Shown piece after piece: positions 1-9,923 of a stretch of 64,000 nt of DNA. A program made the translations under genes and the position numbers. Each line of letters begins with the position of its first letter. Position 1 is the first letter of the stretch. Source of the DNA: J027 sp034437655 (GTDB lineage: Bacteria > Chloroflexota > Anaerolineae > Aggregatilineales > J027); the NCBI GenBank assembly GCA_034437655.1, contig DAOTTU010000080.1, forward strand, positions 62,001-126,000, in the 5' to 3' direction. A model generated the notes under the pieces. The model worked only from the letters and a program-made list of their open reading frames with translations, was not told the origin of the DNA and ran no database searches.

Positions 1-3000
1 GCCGCGTTGAGCGTTTCCCGATGACGGTCGATGTCGCCGAGGGTGCGTTTGAGGTCAGCATCGGCAGTTTTGCTCAAATTGGCGTATGAGGCCATACGCT
101 TATAGGCTTCAGCAGCGCGTTGCAAATCCCCTTCACGGCGATAGGTTTGCGCAATAAGTTCAAGTGTCTGTGCAATGCGGTTATCTGAGCGTGGTTTGTA
201 GTTCATTTCGATGTTAAGTGCTTCTTCAAGGGCTTTGTGTGCGTCACGCCAGCTTTCTTGAATGCTATACAGGCGTCCCATCAGGCGGTAGCGGTTCGCC
301 GTTTGGATGGGTTGCACGCTACGGTCAGTGTAGACCAGTGCTTCGTGATGACAGGCAATCGCAGTGGCAACATCGCCGCAATGTTCATGCCCCTCCGCCA
401 GTGAACTCAGTGTTTCTACAATGCGGTTATTGACTTGTTGTGTCTGTGATTTTTCGAGATCGAGTGCGGCCTGCAAAATCGGGACAGCCTCCTCATGTCG
501 TTGTGCATCAAGCAGGGCTTGCCCGCGTAGCCGCAGCGTTTCAGCCAGTTCAAGTGTGCCGTTGTCATGGTAGCTGATGGCTTCCTGAAAAGAGCGTTCT
601 GCGTCCTCATACATCCCCTGTGCCGCGAAGGCCAGCGCGATTGAACGGTGCGTCAGCGCAATCTCTAGCTGTGATTCATCCGTGGTAATCGTTAGCGCTT
701 CACTCCAGGCGTCACGAGCTTCTGCAAGTTGATTCAACTGTGACAATGTTTGTCCATAGCCGCGCAAGGTTGCGGCCCGGGCACGCGGCATATCATCCGC
801 AGGTTGAATATCAAGCGCTTCTTCGTAGGCAAAAAGGGCTTCTTCAAACTGTTCAGCAGCGCGATAGGTGTCAGCAAGTCCAGCAATCACAAAACCAAGT
901 TCTTCCGGGTTACCATAGCGTTCAGTCTCGCTACGAGCTTGCAGGTAGAGTGCAATGGCCTCATCGTAGTTGTGCATGATGGTTTGCACCTTGCCGAGAC
1001 GGACGAGGATAGCACGGTGGTCTGCCGGAGAGCCGCGCCGGGTGTTTTCAAGCGTATCGAGCGCGTTACGATAGGCAATCGCGGCTTGTGGAAACTGCCC
1101 CTGGGCCTCGTGGCTGGCGGCCAGGCTGTTGTAGACGTTGGCCGTATGGACAGCACTGGCGTCTGGCAAGGCACGCAGCATCGTGAGTGCGTCTTCATAT
1201 ATCCCAATCGAATCTGCATATTGATTGGTACCACTCAGCAACCGGGCAAGATTGGTCAAGATACGGGCAGCGTCGCCGGGATGGCGATCACGGTCTAGTA
1301 GAGGGAGTGCCGCCTGCGCCGTTTGGATAGCTTGCTGCGCGTCACCCATTTCGACATAAAACGCCGACATTTTTTCCAGCAATAATGCGCGGTAGTGTTC
1401 GTTAGGATGCGTGTCAAAAGCAATTTGTAGGTGATGTTGAGCATGGGCATAGTTCCCAAGTTGGCCCTGCGCCATTGCCGTATATTCATGGGCCAGTGCG
1501 TGTGTATAGGGTGCCACTTGCGTATTCTCACCGAGCAGGGATTGTAACGCCGCAATAGCCCCTTCCCAATCTTCAACGCCCAGCCGTGACTGGCCGAGGT
1601 CACGACGAACGCTCCAGGCAATCTGGGTGCCGGGGTGATGATGTTCTGCAATGTGTAAGGCCTGTTCGGTTAGTGGAAGCGCTTCTGTAGCACGGTTGTT
1701 GGCAAGCAGGCTGCGCGTGCAGAGTTTCAACGCCAGTAAGACCACGTTGGGGCGGTTATCTTGTAGGGCATCAATCCGTCCAGCAAGAAGCGTCATCCAC
1801 TGTTGAAGGGTACGGTAGGCCGCGTCGAGGGTATCTAGCTCTTGCTCTGCGCGGGCTTTGCTACAGAGCATGTAGCCAATGTGTTGTAAGTCTGCGGGGG
1901 GGCGCTGATTCAAGTGTTTAAGCGCGAGTTGACACACTTCCAGCGCCTGGCCAAAACGTTGTTCTTCGTAGAGCGCGTCAAACAATGCTGTTTGCGTAAT
2001 AAAGTAGCTCAGCGGTGCCTCACTGGCGTTTTTATGCGTCAATGCACGGCGATAATTTGCAATAGATCGGTCGCGCTCATCTACCGCAGCATAGGCGTCC
2101 CCCAGATGATGGAGTGCCACTCCGATACGTTGTTCGTCACGCATGGTTGGAGTCTGAACAAGGTTGACTTCTTGCTCAAAAGTGGCGCGCATTTCCGGGT
2201 AACGGCGCTGTCGTTCGAAGGCTCGGCCCAGCGTGCGATAGAGATTGGCGCGGGTCTGGGTGTGCTGTTCGGGTGGCAACGGTGCAAAGATTTCTAGCGC
2301 CTGTTCAGCCAGGTCAATAGCCTTAACCGTGTCCCGGTCCATTAGTTCGAGCGCAGCAAGGCTTTCGAGTATCTCGCCACGTAGTGTTACCGGGACATTG
2401 GCGAGCGTATTGTAAATTTCAAGTGATTGGTTTAGCACCTGTCGTGCTTTGGCAATATCACCACGATTAACGTGAGCTTTGGCCATAGCCAGCATCATTG
2501 CAATGCGGCGTGGGTTTTGCTTGCTAACGGTATCGATAGCCATCTCATAACCGCGAATAGCGTTTTCGTAATCGTGTTGTAAGTGATAGATAATGGCCCG
2601 CAAAAAGGAGCTTTCGCTGTCACGGGCTTCAGCAATGGTTTCCAGCGCGGCGGCGTAGTGTTTGGCTTGAAGGTAGGCCTCGGCTTTGATATAAGGTGAC
2701 ATATCGTCTGCAATGGCAAGGGTGGCAATCAAGTTTGGCCAGTCCTGCATAGCACGATAAATTCGCACCCGTTCGCTGACAGTATCGGATTCATCATCCA
2801 GCACACTGAGTGCATCTTTGTAGCGTTCTTGAGAGCGATAGACACGTGCCAACCCCAAACGAATAATGTGCAGTGATTGGGTGGCTTTGAGGTCAAACAC
2901 AAGCCGCGCGGCGCGTTCTAGATAGCGGGTAGCAGTATCATACTGCTCAACGTAATGGAAATACCGTGCAGCAGCAACGAGCGCCTCCGCTAATTCATGG

Positions 3001-4553
3001 TCGGACCCATGCTTGTCGGTTTCTTGCACACCTTCCGCAAAAGATTCACCAGCAGCTTCAAGCTCACCATTTTCCAGATGCCGCAGCCCTTCTCCAATCA
3101 ATGTGGCGGCGCGGGCACGGGCCCCAACCAATCGCGGTGCAGGGACATCCTGCTCAAGATAGCGCGGCGTATATTCGCGCAGGTAAGCCCCCAGCGAAAC
3201 ACTAATTTTCTGAATGAACCCGTTCTGGCGCTGTTCTTTCGCAAGGTCAATCGTATGTAAAATCTCGCGTTGGAAACGATAAATTTGCTCTGGTTCTTCA
3301 CGATGACGTCGCGCAACACTGAGGCACCAACTGCGCAAGCGATCACCCAATTTTTTGCTGTCGGCGTTGTACTGACTTGTTCGTTCCCATACCAGGCGAT
3401 GCGCAGCATAATAGGCTCCTACGCGCTGCACAAAGCCGTGTTTAATCAAAAAAGCCAGGCCACGATGCACAGCCAGATTATTATTCATTTTTACCGCAGC
3501 AGCCAGCGCCTCGAAGCTAGCTCCGGCCAACGGCAGCAGCCCGAAAGCATCTAACAATTGTTGATAATCGGAAGGCATCGCTTCCAGTGAAATATCCAAC
3601 GCAACGGTGGGGTCTGGTTGATCACGAACGATGCGGTCGTTAAACAATTCGATAACCCGTTCCATCGGTAGGCTATCTTCGCGGAACAGGGCACCGGCCA
3701 CTACCATTGCCAGTGGATGACCATCTAACAGGCGAACCAGGTGTGTAATCCAGGCTCGCATCTGCCCGCGCAAGTTGTTGCGGTCTGTCATGCCGCAGGT
3801 ATGGATCATCAGTTCCAGTGCGTCTTCGTGCGGCAGGGGTTGCAACGTTACCACATCTTCAGGTTCTGGCGACGGCTCGTGTGCTGTGTCGTCCTCCTCG
3901 TCTGGTTCTGGGGGAGGAATTTCGACTGCCATCAACAAATGGCGGGTTAACGGCGTGAAAAATTCAACCGTCTCTGGTGTACAGTTGTCTACGACCAGTA
4001 GCGTGTCATCGGTCAGCGCGTCACGCAACATCAACACTTGCTTGCGTGGATCGTCTTCCATCAAAACCTGACCCTGATTGAGCAGCAGAATCAGCGCTTG
4101 AATCAGATGTTGTGGATCATCGAGCCACCAGATGCGACGATACCGCTGGCGGGTGCGCTCATGGTTTGCGATGTAGTTCAAGACAGTGCTTTTGCCAAGC
4201 CCCGCCACACTACGAATCTGTACGGGACCGTTGCCTGCCAGAAGGGGCCGCATGACCCGTTGCGCATCTGCCAAACGCGACTTGCCGAGTAACTGCACCG
4301 GGCGTGGTGGAATGGCGCGCCCTAGTGCCTGGTCTCGCACAGGTTGCACCGGGTTGGGGTACCAGATGTAGGGCAAAAGTGGTATGGGGGGTTCTGGGGG
4401 TGGCGGGGGCACCTGAATTTGGAATGGGGCCATATCTAGCGCAGCCTGGTCATGACGCACCGGAAACCGCAAGAGCGCTAGTGATTGTTCATGGAATTCC
4501 CCAAGTTGATAGCCATGTAACGATGGTGTAAAGGGTGGGAGTTCGCTAACCAT
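1..4553 (-). CDS. NB-ARC (STAND) ATPase with long TPR region, 3' end outside window
   Basis: The reading frame is open from an ATG at 4553 down to the left edge, so at least 1517 residues are present and the C-terminus is missing. Near residues 115-122 there is a P-loop (VAGLGKST), near 188 a Walker B strand ending in VVDN, and near 279 a GHPLAM motif like the GLPLA motif of NB-ARC ATPases. An acidic Glu/Asp/Pro stretch interrupts the ATPase domain. From about residue 500 onward the chain is degenerate TPR-type helical repeats rich in Ala, Tyr and Leu. STAND proteins of this build are usually signalling switches that oligomerise when a ligand binds the repeats. It lies 18 nt downstream of a second TPR gene, and a purine-rich AGAGG spans that gene's stop codon, so the two are probably cotranscribed. 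No effector domain is visible in the N-terminus; one could lie outside the window. Confidence 0.85.
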   Translation of the reverse strand, partial: MVSELPPFTPSLHGYQLGEFHEQSLALLRFPVRHDQAALDMAPFQIQVPPPPPEPPIPLLPYIWYPNPVQPVRDQALGRAIPPRPVQLLGKSRLADAQRVMRPLLAGNGPVQIRSVAGLGKSTVLNYIANHERTRQRYRRIWWLDDPQHLIQALILLLNQGQVLMEDDPRKQVLMLRDALTDDTLLVVDNCTPETVEFFTPLTRHLLMAVEIPPPEPDEEDDTAHEPSPEPEDVVTLQPLPHEDALELMIHTCGMTDRNNLRGQMRAWITHLVRLLDGHPLAMVVAGALFREDSLPMERVIELFNDRIVRDQPDPTVALDISLEAMPSDYQQLLDAFGLLPLAGASFEALAAAVKMNNNLAVHRGLAFLIKHGFVQRVGAYYAAHRLVWERTSQYNADSKKLGDRLRSWCLSVARRHREEPEQIYRFQREILHTIDLAKEQRQNGFIQKISVSLGAYLREYTPRYLEQDVPAPRLVGARARAATLIGEGLRHLENGELEAAGESFAEGVQETDKHGSDHELAEALVAAARYFHYVEQYDTATRYLERAARLVFDLKATQSLHIIRLGLARVYRSQERYKDALSVLDDESDTVSERVRIYRAMQDWPNLIATLAIADDMSPYIKAEAYLQAKHYAAALETIAEARDSESSFLRAIIYHLQHDYENAIRGYEMAIDTVSKQNPRRIAMMLAMAKAHVNRGDIAKARQVLNQSLEIYNTLANVPVTLRGEILESLAALELMDRDTVKAIDLAEQALEIFAPLPPEQHTQTRANLYRTLGRAFERQRRYPEMRATFEQEVNLVQTPTMRDEQRIGVALHHLGDAYAAVDERDRSIANYRRALTHKNASEAPLSYFITQTALFDALYEEQRFGQALEVCQLALKHLNQRPPADLQHIGYMLCSKARAEQELDTLDAAYRTLQQWMTLLAGRIDALQDNRPNVVLLALKLCTRSLLANNRATEALPLTEQALHIAEHHHPGTQIAWSVRRDLGQSRLGVEDWEGAIAALQSLLGENTQVAPYTHALAHEYTAMAQGQLGNYAHAQHHLQIAFDTHPNEHYRALLLEKMSAFYVEMGDAQQAIQTAQAALPLLDRDRHPGDAARILTNLARLLSGTNQYADSIGIYEDALTMLRALPDASAVHTANVYNSLAASHEAQGQFPQAAIAYRNALDTLENTRRGSPADHRAILVRLGKVQTIMHNYDEAIALYLQARSETERYGNPEELGFVIAGLADTYRAAEQFEEALFAYEEALDIQPADDMPRARAATLRGYGQTLSQLNQLAEARDAWSEALTITTDESQLEIALTHRSIALAFAAQGMYEDAERSFQEAISYHDNGTLELAETLRLRGQALLDAQRHEEAVPILQAALDLEKSQTQQVNNRIVETLSSLAEGHEHCGDVATAIACHHEALVYTDRSVQPIQTANRYRLMGRLYSIQESWRDAHKALEEALNIEMNYKPRSDNRIAQTLELIAQTYRREGDLQRAAEAYKRMASYANLSKTADADLKRTLGDIDRHRETLNA

Positions 4554-4571
4554 GTGGGCTTGCCACTACCT

Positions 4572-6824
4572 CTATCCGCACCCAATTTGACGTGCCAGTT
4601 CAACGAAGCGGTTGCTGTCTGGGGGCTTCAGCGCTAAGATACGTTTAATTATTTTGCAGGCCTCATTACTACGGTTATTGTCAAGTTGCTTGCTTAACAG
4701 TTTACGCAGCAACGTCAGCGCTTTGTCAGGGCGTTTTAATTGTTCATATACCGACGCCAAACGCATCCGAATACCGTCTTCCTGTGGACGTTCCTGAGCC
4801 CAGTGTTCAAGCAACTGAAGAATGGATTTACCATCACGGCGCTGGGCATAGAGGCGCAGCAAGCCATCCAGTTCACTGATTGCTCCGGTCGGGTCATTCA
4901 TCTGGAAGTTGAGCGTAATCAACATTTCACGGGCTTTTTGGTCAGATGGATCAATGTTTTTGATGCTTTCGTAGGCACGCAATGCCTGTCGTTGGTCCAG
5001 CCGCATGAGTTCAATATCAGCCAGTCGATGGAAGACTGCCACAATCTGGCTATTATCAACACCAACCCGTTGCCCAATCTGAATCGTTTGCTTGAGTGTT
5101 GTACGGGCATTGCTAAGATCACCTAGCTCAGCATAAGCGTTTGACAGACTAATGTACTGTTCAACGATTTCTTCCCAGCGTTCGTCTTCTTCAAGCAGAT
5201 AGATCAAGTCCTGGCGCAGGCGGGTATCCATCGGGGCAACGCCGATAATCTCGTTAAATATTTCACGCGCCCGCGCTTTGTTACCACGTGCCAGGTATGT
5301 TTCTGCAATTTGACGATACTTTTCGATAGCACGGTCAAGGTCGCCCATTGCCACCTGAATCTGCCCAACCCGCAGGTGCGCAGCCAGGAAATCTGGTTCA
5401 TGCTCAATGATGAAGAAAGCCTCGTCCATCGCCAGGATAAAGCGGCGCTGCGCAATATAGCGGTCAATGTTATTGATTGATTCCACAACTTCTGGGCTAA
5501 CTGAGGCAACATCAAGGATTGCTTCAGGCTCATCCATAGCATCTTCGAGCTGATGCCGCGTAACTTCAACACGCTGTTTCCAGTCTGTGCCGGTCAGCAT
5601 ATCAAAGAAGCGCGAGTTAAGGTTTTCCAGAGCAACTTTGTCAGCGCTTTTTGCATTATGCAATAAACGGTCATAAACAGCATCAAGTTGTCCGGCCTCA
5701 GTCGCATCAACGGCCATGCCAATATCGACATGTTGCATGGTGCGGACCAGGTGCCGCGTCGCATCATGGACGTTGCCCAGCTCACGGTGTGCGATGCCGA
5801 GCCCGTGGTGTGCGCCGGCTGCGAGGTCTTTGTCTTGCAGCGCAGCATCAAACATCTTAATTGCCTGTTTGTACTGGCCAGACTTCACAAATAATTCACC
5901 CATCGCCAGTTTAATTGCTGTGTTATCAACCCCAGCGGCAAAAGCCTGACGATAGGCTTCGAGGGCCGGCTTGTCAGAACCTATGCGGTGCATTTCCATT
6001 GCTTGTAGAATCTGCATCGCGCCCGGGTTAGCCATCAAATCCAGGTCACCGATGGTGTTCGCCATTTTCTCTAATGCCAATTCAACCGCGTCACCAAGCG
6101 GACCGTCTGCATTAGCCTCAGCGACGTCAGTTGGATCTTCCAGGCCACCCGTGCCTTCAGGACGAGCGTCAACATCTCGCCCGCGTAGCCGCTCATCAGC
6201 ATAGATCAACTCGCCACCAGAGCGTAGGGCCTGCAACATATTCAAGGCCTGTGGATTACGCGGTTCCAGCCGCAGCGCACGTTCAACAGCCTGAATTGCG
6301 ATCTGGGTTTTGTTCTGACGTTGGAAATTTGCCGCCAGCGTCAGGTATTCGCGCACGGCTTGTTTCTTATCACCAATACGTTCGTAGGCAACAGCCAATT
6401 TCTGATGAATGCGTACCAGCCCGGGAGTAACACGGGTTGCCCGCTCCCAATTGCCGATTGCTTTTTCAAGGTCGTTACGCGAAAGATAAGCGTCTGCAAC
6501 ATTGAGATACTGCTTGGCTGCATCTTGCAGACGGCCCATCCGTTCATAGACGTCAGCGCTTTTTTCTAGTGGCAGCGGGTCGTCTGGGTCAAGGTCATGG
6601 GCTTTTTGGTAAACTTGCAGCGCCTGTTGTAAGCGCGGAGGCTGTACCTGAATCAGGGCCAATCCCAGGCTGTTATAGGCAACCGGGTTGGTAGGCTTGC
6701 TTTTAATTGCCTTTGTGTATGCATGGATAGCAAGTTCCCAGTTCTGGTCCCAGGCGGCGGCGTGCCCGGTGTTCATCAGGTCTTCATATGTGTTTTGTTG
6801 GGTTGTTGGTGGCTGTCCGGCCAT
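4572..6824 (-). CDS. TPR-repeat protein, 750 aa
   Basis: This protein is almost entirely tetratricopeptide repeats. The N-terminal motif around residues 15-50 (AAAWDQNWELAIHAYTKAI, then NPVAYNSLGLAL) is a textbook TPR, and similar units continue through residue 250. A second block occupies about 300-380 and a third about 460-750. Linkers around 210-260 are acidic. There is no signal peptide, membrane segment or catalytic motif, so it is most likely a cytoplasmic scaffold. The downstream gene is an NB-ARC/TPR protein, which suggests the two act together, but the partner and process cannot be read from sequence. The start ATG has only a weak ribosome-binding site. Confidence 0.9.
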   Translation of the reverse strand: MAGQPPTTQQNTYEDLMNTGHAAAWDQNWELAIHAYTKAIKSKPTNPVAYNSLGLALIQVQPPRLQQALQVYQKAHDLDPDDPLPLEKSADVYERMGRLQDAAKQYLNVADAYLSRNDLEKAIGNWERATRVTPGLVRIHQKLAVAYERIGDKKQAVREYLTLAANFQRQNKTQIAIQAVERALRLEPRNPQALNMLQALRSGGELIYADERLRGRDVDARPEGTGGLEDPTDVAEANADGPLGDAVELALEKMANTIGDLDLMANPGAMQILQAMEMHRIGSDKPALEAYRQAFAAGVDNTAIKLAMGELFVKSGQYKQAIKMFDAALQDKDLAAGAHHGLGIAHRELGNVHDATRHLVRTMQHVDIGMAVDATEAGQLDAVYDRLLHNAKSADKVALENLNSRFFDMLTGTDWKQRVEVTRHQLEDAMDEPEAILDVASVSPEVVESINNIDRYIAQRRFILAMDEAFFIIEHEPDFLAAHLRVGQIQVAMGDLDRAIEKYRQIAETYLARGNKARAREIFNEIIGVAPMDTRLRQDLIYLLEEDERWEEIVEQYISLSNAYAELGDLSNARTTLKQTIQIGQRVGVDNSQIVAVFHRLADIELMRLDQRQALRAYESIKNIDPSDQKAREMLITLNFQMNDPTGAISELDGLLRLYAQRRDGKSILQLLEHWAQERPQEDGIRMRLASVYEQLKRPDKALTLLRKLLSKQLDNNRSNEACKIIKRILALKPPDSNRFVELARQIGCG

Positions 6825-7028
6825 AGACTACTGGCTCGCTCTAATCACTATTAAAAATGGTTATCAATTAGACTGCTGCATGGGCTCTGTTGCGAATGCT
6901 ATACATAACCCCCGGCGGTGGAGAAGCACCTTTAACACGTAGGCGCATCGCATATCGTTCTTCACAGTATACAACTATAATCGGGGTAAGGACAATTTTT
7001 TTAGTACAAAATTACCTGAGGAGTTTCT
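6825..7028. promoter_or_regulatory. Divergent promoter region
   Basis: This 204-bp gap separates the leftward TPR operon from the rightward secreted-protein gene. On the plus strand a perfect -10 hexamer TATAAT sits at 6976-6981, but no good -35 hexamer is at the right distance. A strong Shine-Dalgarno sequence (TGAGGAG) ends six bases before the ATG at 7029. I see no convincing promoter for the minus-strand gene. Confidence 0.35.
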
Positions 7029-8852
7029 ATGTTGAAACATAAACGCCTATCGCTTGCCGTTTTTGTCGTCATGGTCGTGGTACTGAATTCGCTATTGTCT
7101 GCCACTTTCGCCACACATGCTCAAGATGACGAAGCGCTGGAACGTATTGACCAGGCGATGGCGCACCTCAGTGATTTGCTTGACCGCCCTATAACCCGTG
7201 AGGACTTCGACTGGCGCTGGTCTGAACGGATTTACCCCGACGACAGCCTCGGCTGCCCCGCACCAGACATCAGCTACACGTCACAACAAATCCGTGCAAT
7301 ACAGGTACGCATCTTTGTCGATGGCACCGAATACGACTACCGCGTTAGTGTTGACGGGGAACGCCTGGTGCTGTGCAACAATGGGCAACCTGCGCAGTCT
7401 AGCATTGGGGTGCCACTCCCAGACGCCCCTGTCGAAGAAGAAGTGCTTGAATCTCTGCAAGAACCGCTCGGTCAGCGGGCATGGTGGTCATGGGTATATA
7501 ACATTGAACTTGATTCACTATATCTGGTTAATCCGACCGATGCTGAGCGCCTGTCATTGCCCCGCCCTAAATTACCACAAGAAGTCGCGGGTGCGACGCC
7601 ACAACTCGCCGTATCACGCGATGGGCGCATTTTGATTGTCGCTAACGAATTGACGACAGGCGTCAACGGGCTTGGGTTCTATGCCTTTGAAACGGGTCGC
7701 TTCATCCGCACACATCAACTCCGCCCCGCAGAAGATATTTACCTCGGGGCTGGCTACGACGCGATCAGTTTAAGTGGATCACCATACATCGTCAGTGCAG
7801 ACAATCGTTTTGTCGCTGTGGGGCTGGCCACAATGGACTTTTCTAGCCCGGGGTGGCGCGTGGTCGTTTTTGATCTGAATACGGGGGAAGCGCTTTATCA
7901 GCTTGAGAAGCGTAGCCCACAGGTGCAGGCACTTGGGGCTGCCTTCACCAGCAATGACATCGTCTTTCCACGGATTTTGTACTACGGCGATGATGAAATC
8001 CATGTGCAGTTGATCCGTTTTGGTGCTGACGCCGAACCAGAGTACCCGGCCCTCGTCTGGCAGCCGAATCGCAACACTGTTACGCAAAGCCCCTTCACGC
8101 GGACGAACATTGATATTTTACCCAACACCCAACAAGCTGTGACCACCTACGTTGACAGCGCATTACCCGCCACAACCAATGGACTATTCCCCGCCAATAA
8201 CGCGCTAGGCGTGGGCATGCCAGAACCAACCGCCCTCTACACCTTACCCAATGCTGACTTTTCTGCACCCCGTTGGGCGGCCAATGGTGAGCGTATCGTG
8301 TTTAGAACCCGCGATGCTGAGGGGAACATTCAATGGCAGCAGTTTATACGCGCATCGGCAGAGGTGCTTAGCCTTGATGCTGCTACCGAGGTTGCTGTAG
8401 GGACACCGGCCGGTGTTCTCTTGCGGACTGCAACAGGTATCATTCAAGCCGTTAACACCGATGGCGCAACAGTGCCCTTGCTGCAAACCCCCGAAGGCAC
8501 ACGATCTGTTATTCTCTGGGTGACCCCACCAGACAGTACCTTCGCTTTGCAGAGCGTCTATATCCCATTAAACCTGACAGGGATCGTGCATTGTCCCGGC
8601 ACTCCTGTCAGTGAAGTTGCGATAGGGTCAGAAGCAGTGGCAACTGTCTCACTACGGATTCGTAATACGCCCGGCGGTGAGTTCGTGGTCACAATGACAC
8701 CGGATACAGAATTTATCGTTGTTGGCGGCCCAGAGTGCCAGGGAACCTATACCTGGTGGCGGATTCGGTTGGCAGACGGGACAACAGGGTGGGCGGCTGA
8801 AGGTGATACCAACCTTTACTTTATCCAGCCACCGCCGGGTGATGCCTCGTGA
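7029..8852 (+). CDS. Secreted protein with Chloroflexota-type N-terminal domain, propeller-like middle and C-terminal SH3b domain
   Basis: 607 residues. The first 33 residues form a signal peptide (basic start, hydrophobic core, cleavage near THAQ-DD). Residues 35-120 form a small domain with the pattern W-x2-R-x-YPDDSLGCP followed by a beta-rich part; the same domain starts the protein at 15107. Residues 130-500 are beta-strand rich and look like an irregular propeller (phrases such as VSRDGRILIVANE and RWAANGERIVFRT). Residues 530-600 resemble a bacterial SH3 domain (VSLRIRNTPGG, then WWRIRLADGTTGWA), which often binds cell-wall or surface polymers. Probably exported and surface associated. 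Function unknown. Good Shine-Dalgarno (TGAGGAG) upstream of the ATG. Confidence 0.85.
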   Translation: MLKHKRLSLAVFVVMVVVLNSLLSATFATHAQDDEALERIDQAMAHLSDLLDRPITREDFDWRWSERIYPDDSLGCPAPDISYTSQQIRAIQVRIFVDGTEYDYRVSVDGERLVLCNNGQPAQSSIGVPLPDAPVEEEVLESLQEPLGQRAWWSWVYNIELDSLYLVNPTDAERLSLPRPKLPQEVAGATPQLAVSRDGRILIVANELTTGVNGLGFYAFETGRFIRTHQLRPAEDIYLGAGYDAISLSGSPYIVSADNRFVAVGLATMDFSSPGWRVVVFDLNTGEALYQLEKRSPQVQALGAAFTSNDIVFPRILYYGDDEIHVQLIRFGADAEPEYPALVWQPNRNTVTQSPFTRTNIDILPNTQQAVTTYVDSALPATTNGLFPANNALGVGMPEPTALYTLPNADFSAPRWAANGERIVFRTRDAEGNIQWQQFIRASAEVLSLDAATEVAVGTPAGVLLRTATGIIQAVNTDGATVPLLQTPEGTRSVILWVTPPDSTFALQSVYIPLNLTGIVHCPGTPVSEVAIGSEAVATVSLRIRNTPGGEFVVTMTPDTEFIVVGGPECQGTYTWWRIRLADGTTGWAAEGDTNLYFIQPPPGDAS

Positions 8853-8894
8853 ACCTGATTCAGACGGGTTCTCAACTGGTCGAAAACTGCGCTT

Positions 8895-8922
8895 TTTCGA
8901 ATACCACCCTTTGCGCTAGAAT
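8895..8922 (+). promoter_or_regulatory. Candidate argF promoter
   Basis: TTTCGA (8895-8900), a 16-bp spacer and TAGAAT (8917-8922) lie about 45 bp before the chosen argF start. The -10 is good and the -35 is weak. No ARG-box-like palindrome was recognised. Confidence 0.35.
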
Positions 8923-8966
8923 GGCAGGCATTGATTCTTTCGATGCATCCAGAAAGGGTGTTATAC

Positions 8967-9878
8967 ATGGAACACTTTTTGAGCCTGCTTGACTGGTCGG
9001 CAGCCGATTTGCATACCCTGATTCAAGAAGCAATCTTCCTGAAGCGCGAATACCAGACTGGCGGCAACCGTCAAACGCTACAGGGTAAAGCACTGGGTAT
9101 GGTCTTTCAAAAGCCATCGTTGCGCACCCGTGTTAGCTTTGAGATGGGTATGCAACACCTTGGTGGCCATGCGCTATATCTTGGACCACAGGAAATTGGA
9201 CTTGGCAAGCGCGAATCTATTGCCGACGTGTCGCGGGTGCTGAGTGGCTATGTGCATGGCGTCATGGCCCGTGTTTTTGACCATGAACACGTTGTCGAGC
9301 TGGCGAAGTGGTCCAGCGTCCCGGTGATTAACGGCCTCAGCGACTACAACCACCCCTGCCAGGCGATGGCAGACGTTATGACGATGGTCGAAGAATTTGG
9401 TGACTTACAGGGCCGCAAAGTCGCCTATCTAGGAGACGGTAACAACGTCACGCGCTCGTTAATATTTGCAGCGGCCAGGTTCGGCTTTGAACTGATCTTC
9501 TGCGGGCCAGAAGGGTACAAACCTGACCAGGAATCTATTGACAAAGCCATCGATGCGGCCGAACTGGACTGCTACACCGAAATTGACACCCCAGAAGGTG
9601 CGGTCGCACATGCGGATGTTATCTACACCGATACCTGGACGAGCATGGGGCAAGAAGAAGAAGCCGCAAAACGCCGCGATATTTTCCCGGCCTATCAGGT
9701 CAATGATGAGCTGGTAGCAAGCGCACCAAAACACGCGATTGTATTACATTGCTTGCCAGCACATCGGGGCGAAGAAATCACTGATAGTGTCGCCGATGGC
9801 CCACACTCACGGCTGTTTCAGCAAGCCCATAACCGTCTACATGCCCAGAAAGCGATCCTGGCACATTTGCTAAAATAG
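8967..9878 (+). CDS. argF: Ornithine carbamoyltransferase
   Basis: Transfers the carbamoyl group from carbamoyl phosphate to ornithine, giving citrulline in arginine synthesis. All family motifs are present: SLRTR at 51-55 (carbamoyl-phosphate loop, with Leu where Thr is common), HPCQ at 129-132, TDTWTSMG near 221-228 (ornithine side) and HCLPAHRGEE at 261-270. The length of 303 residues is normal. The reading frame extends 36 bp upstream, but the ATG at 8967 is preferred because GAAAGGGTG sits 6 bp before it and the protein then begins right at the conserved N-terminal helix. No other arg genes are adjacent, so it is a stand-alone copy here. Confidence 0.96.
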   Translation: MEHFLSLLDWSAADLHTLIQEAIFLKREYQTGGNRQTLQGKALGMVFQKPSLRTRVSFEMGMQHLGGHALYLGPQEIGLGKRESIADVSRVLSGYVHGVMARVFDHEHVVELAKWSSVPVINGLSDYNHPCQAMADVMTMVEEFGDLQGRKVAYLGDGNNVTRSLIFAAARFGFELIFCGPEGYKPDQESIDKAIDAAELDCYTEIDTPEGAVAHADVIYTDTWTSMGQEEEAAKRRDIFPAYQVNDELVASAPKHAIVLHCLPAHRGEEITDSVADGPHSRLFQQAHNRLHAQKAILAHLLK

Positions 9879-9923
9879 CATCATACACGTATCACTCTAT
9901 CGTAGCCAATTGAGGAGAACACC

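Noticed and set aside
9879..9923. LexA box before the gene coupled to uvrC
   Set aside because: No CGAAC-N4-GTTCG-like sequence is present, so SOS control of uvrC is not supported.
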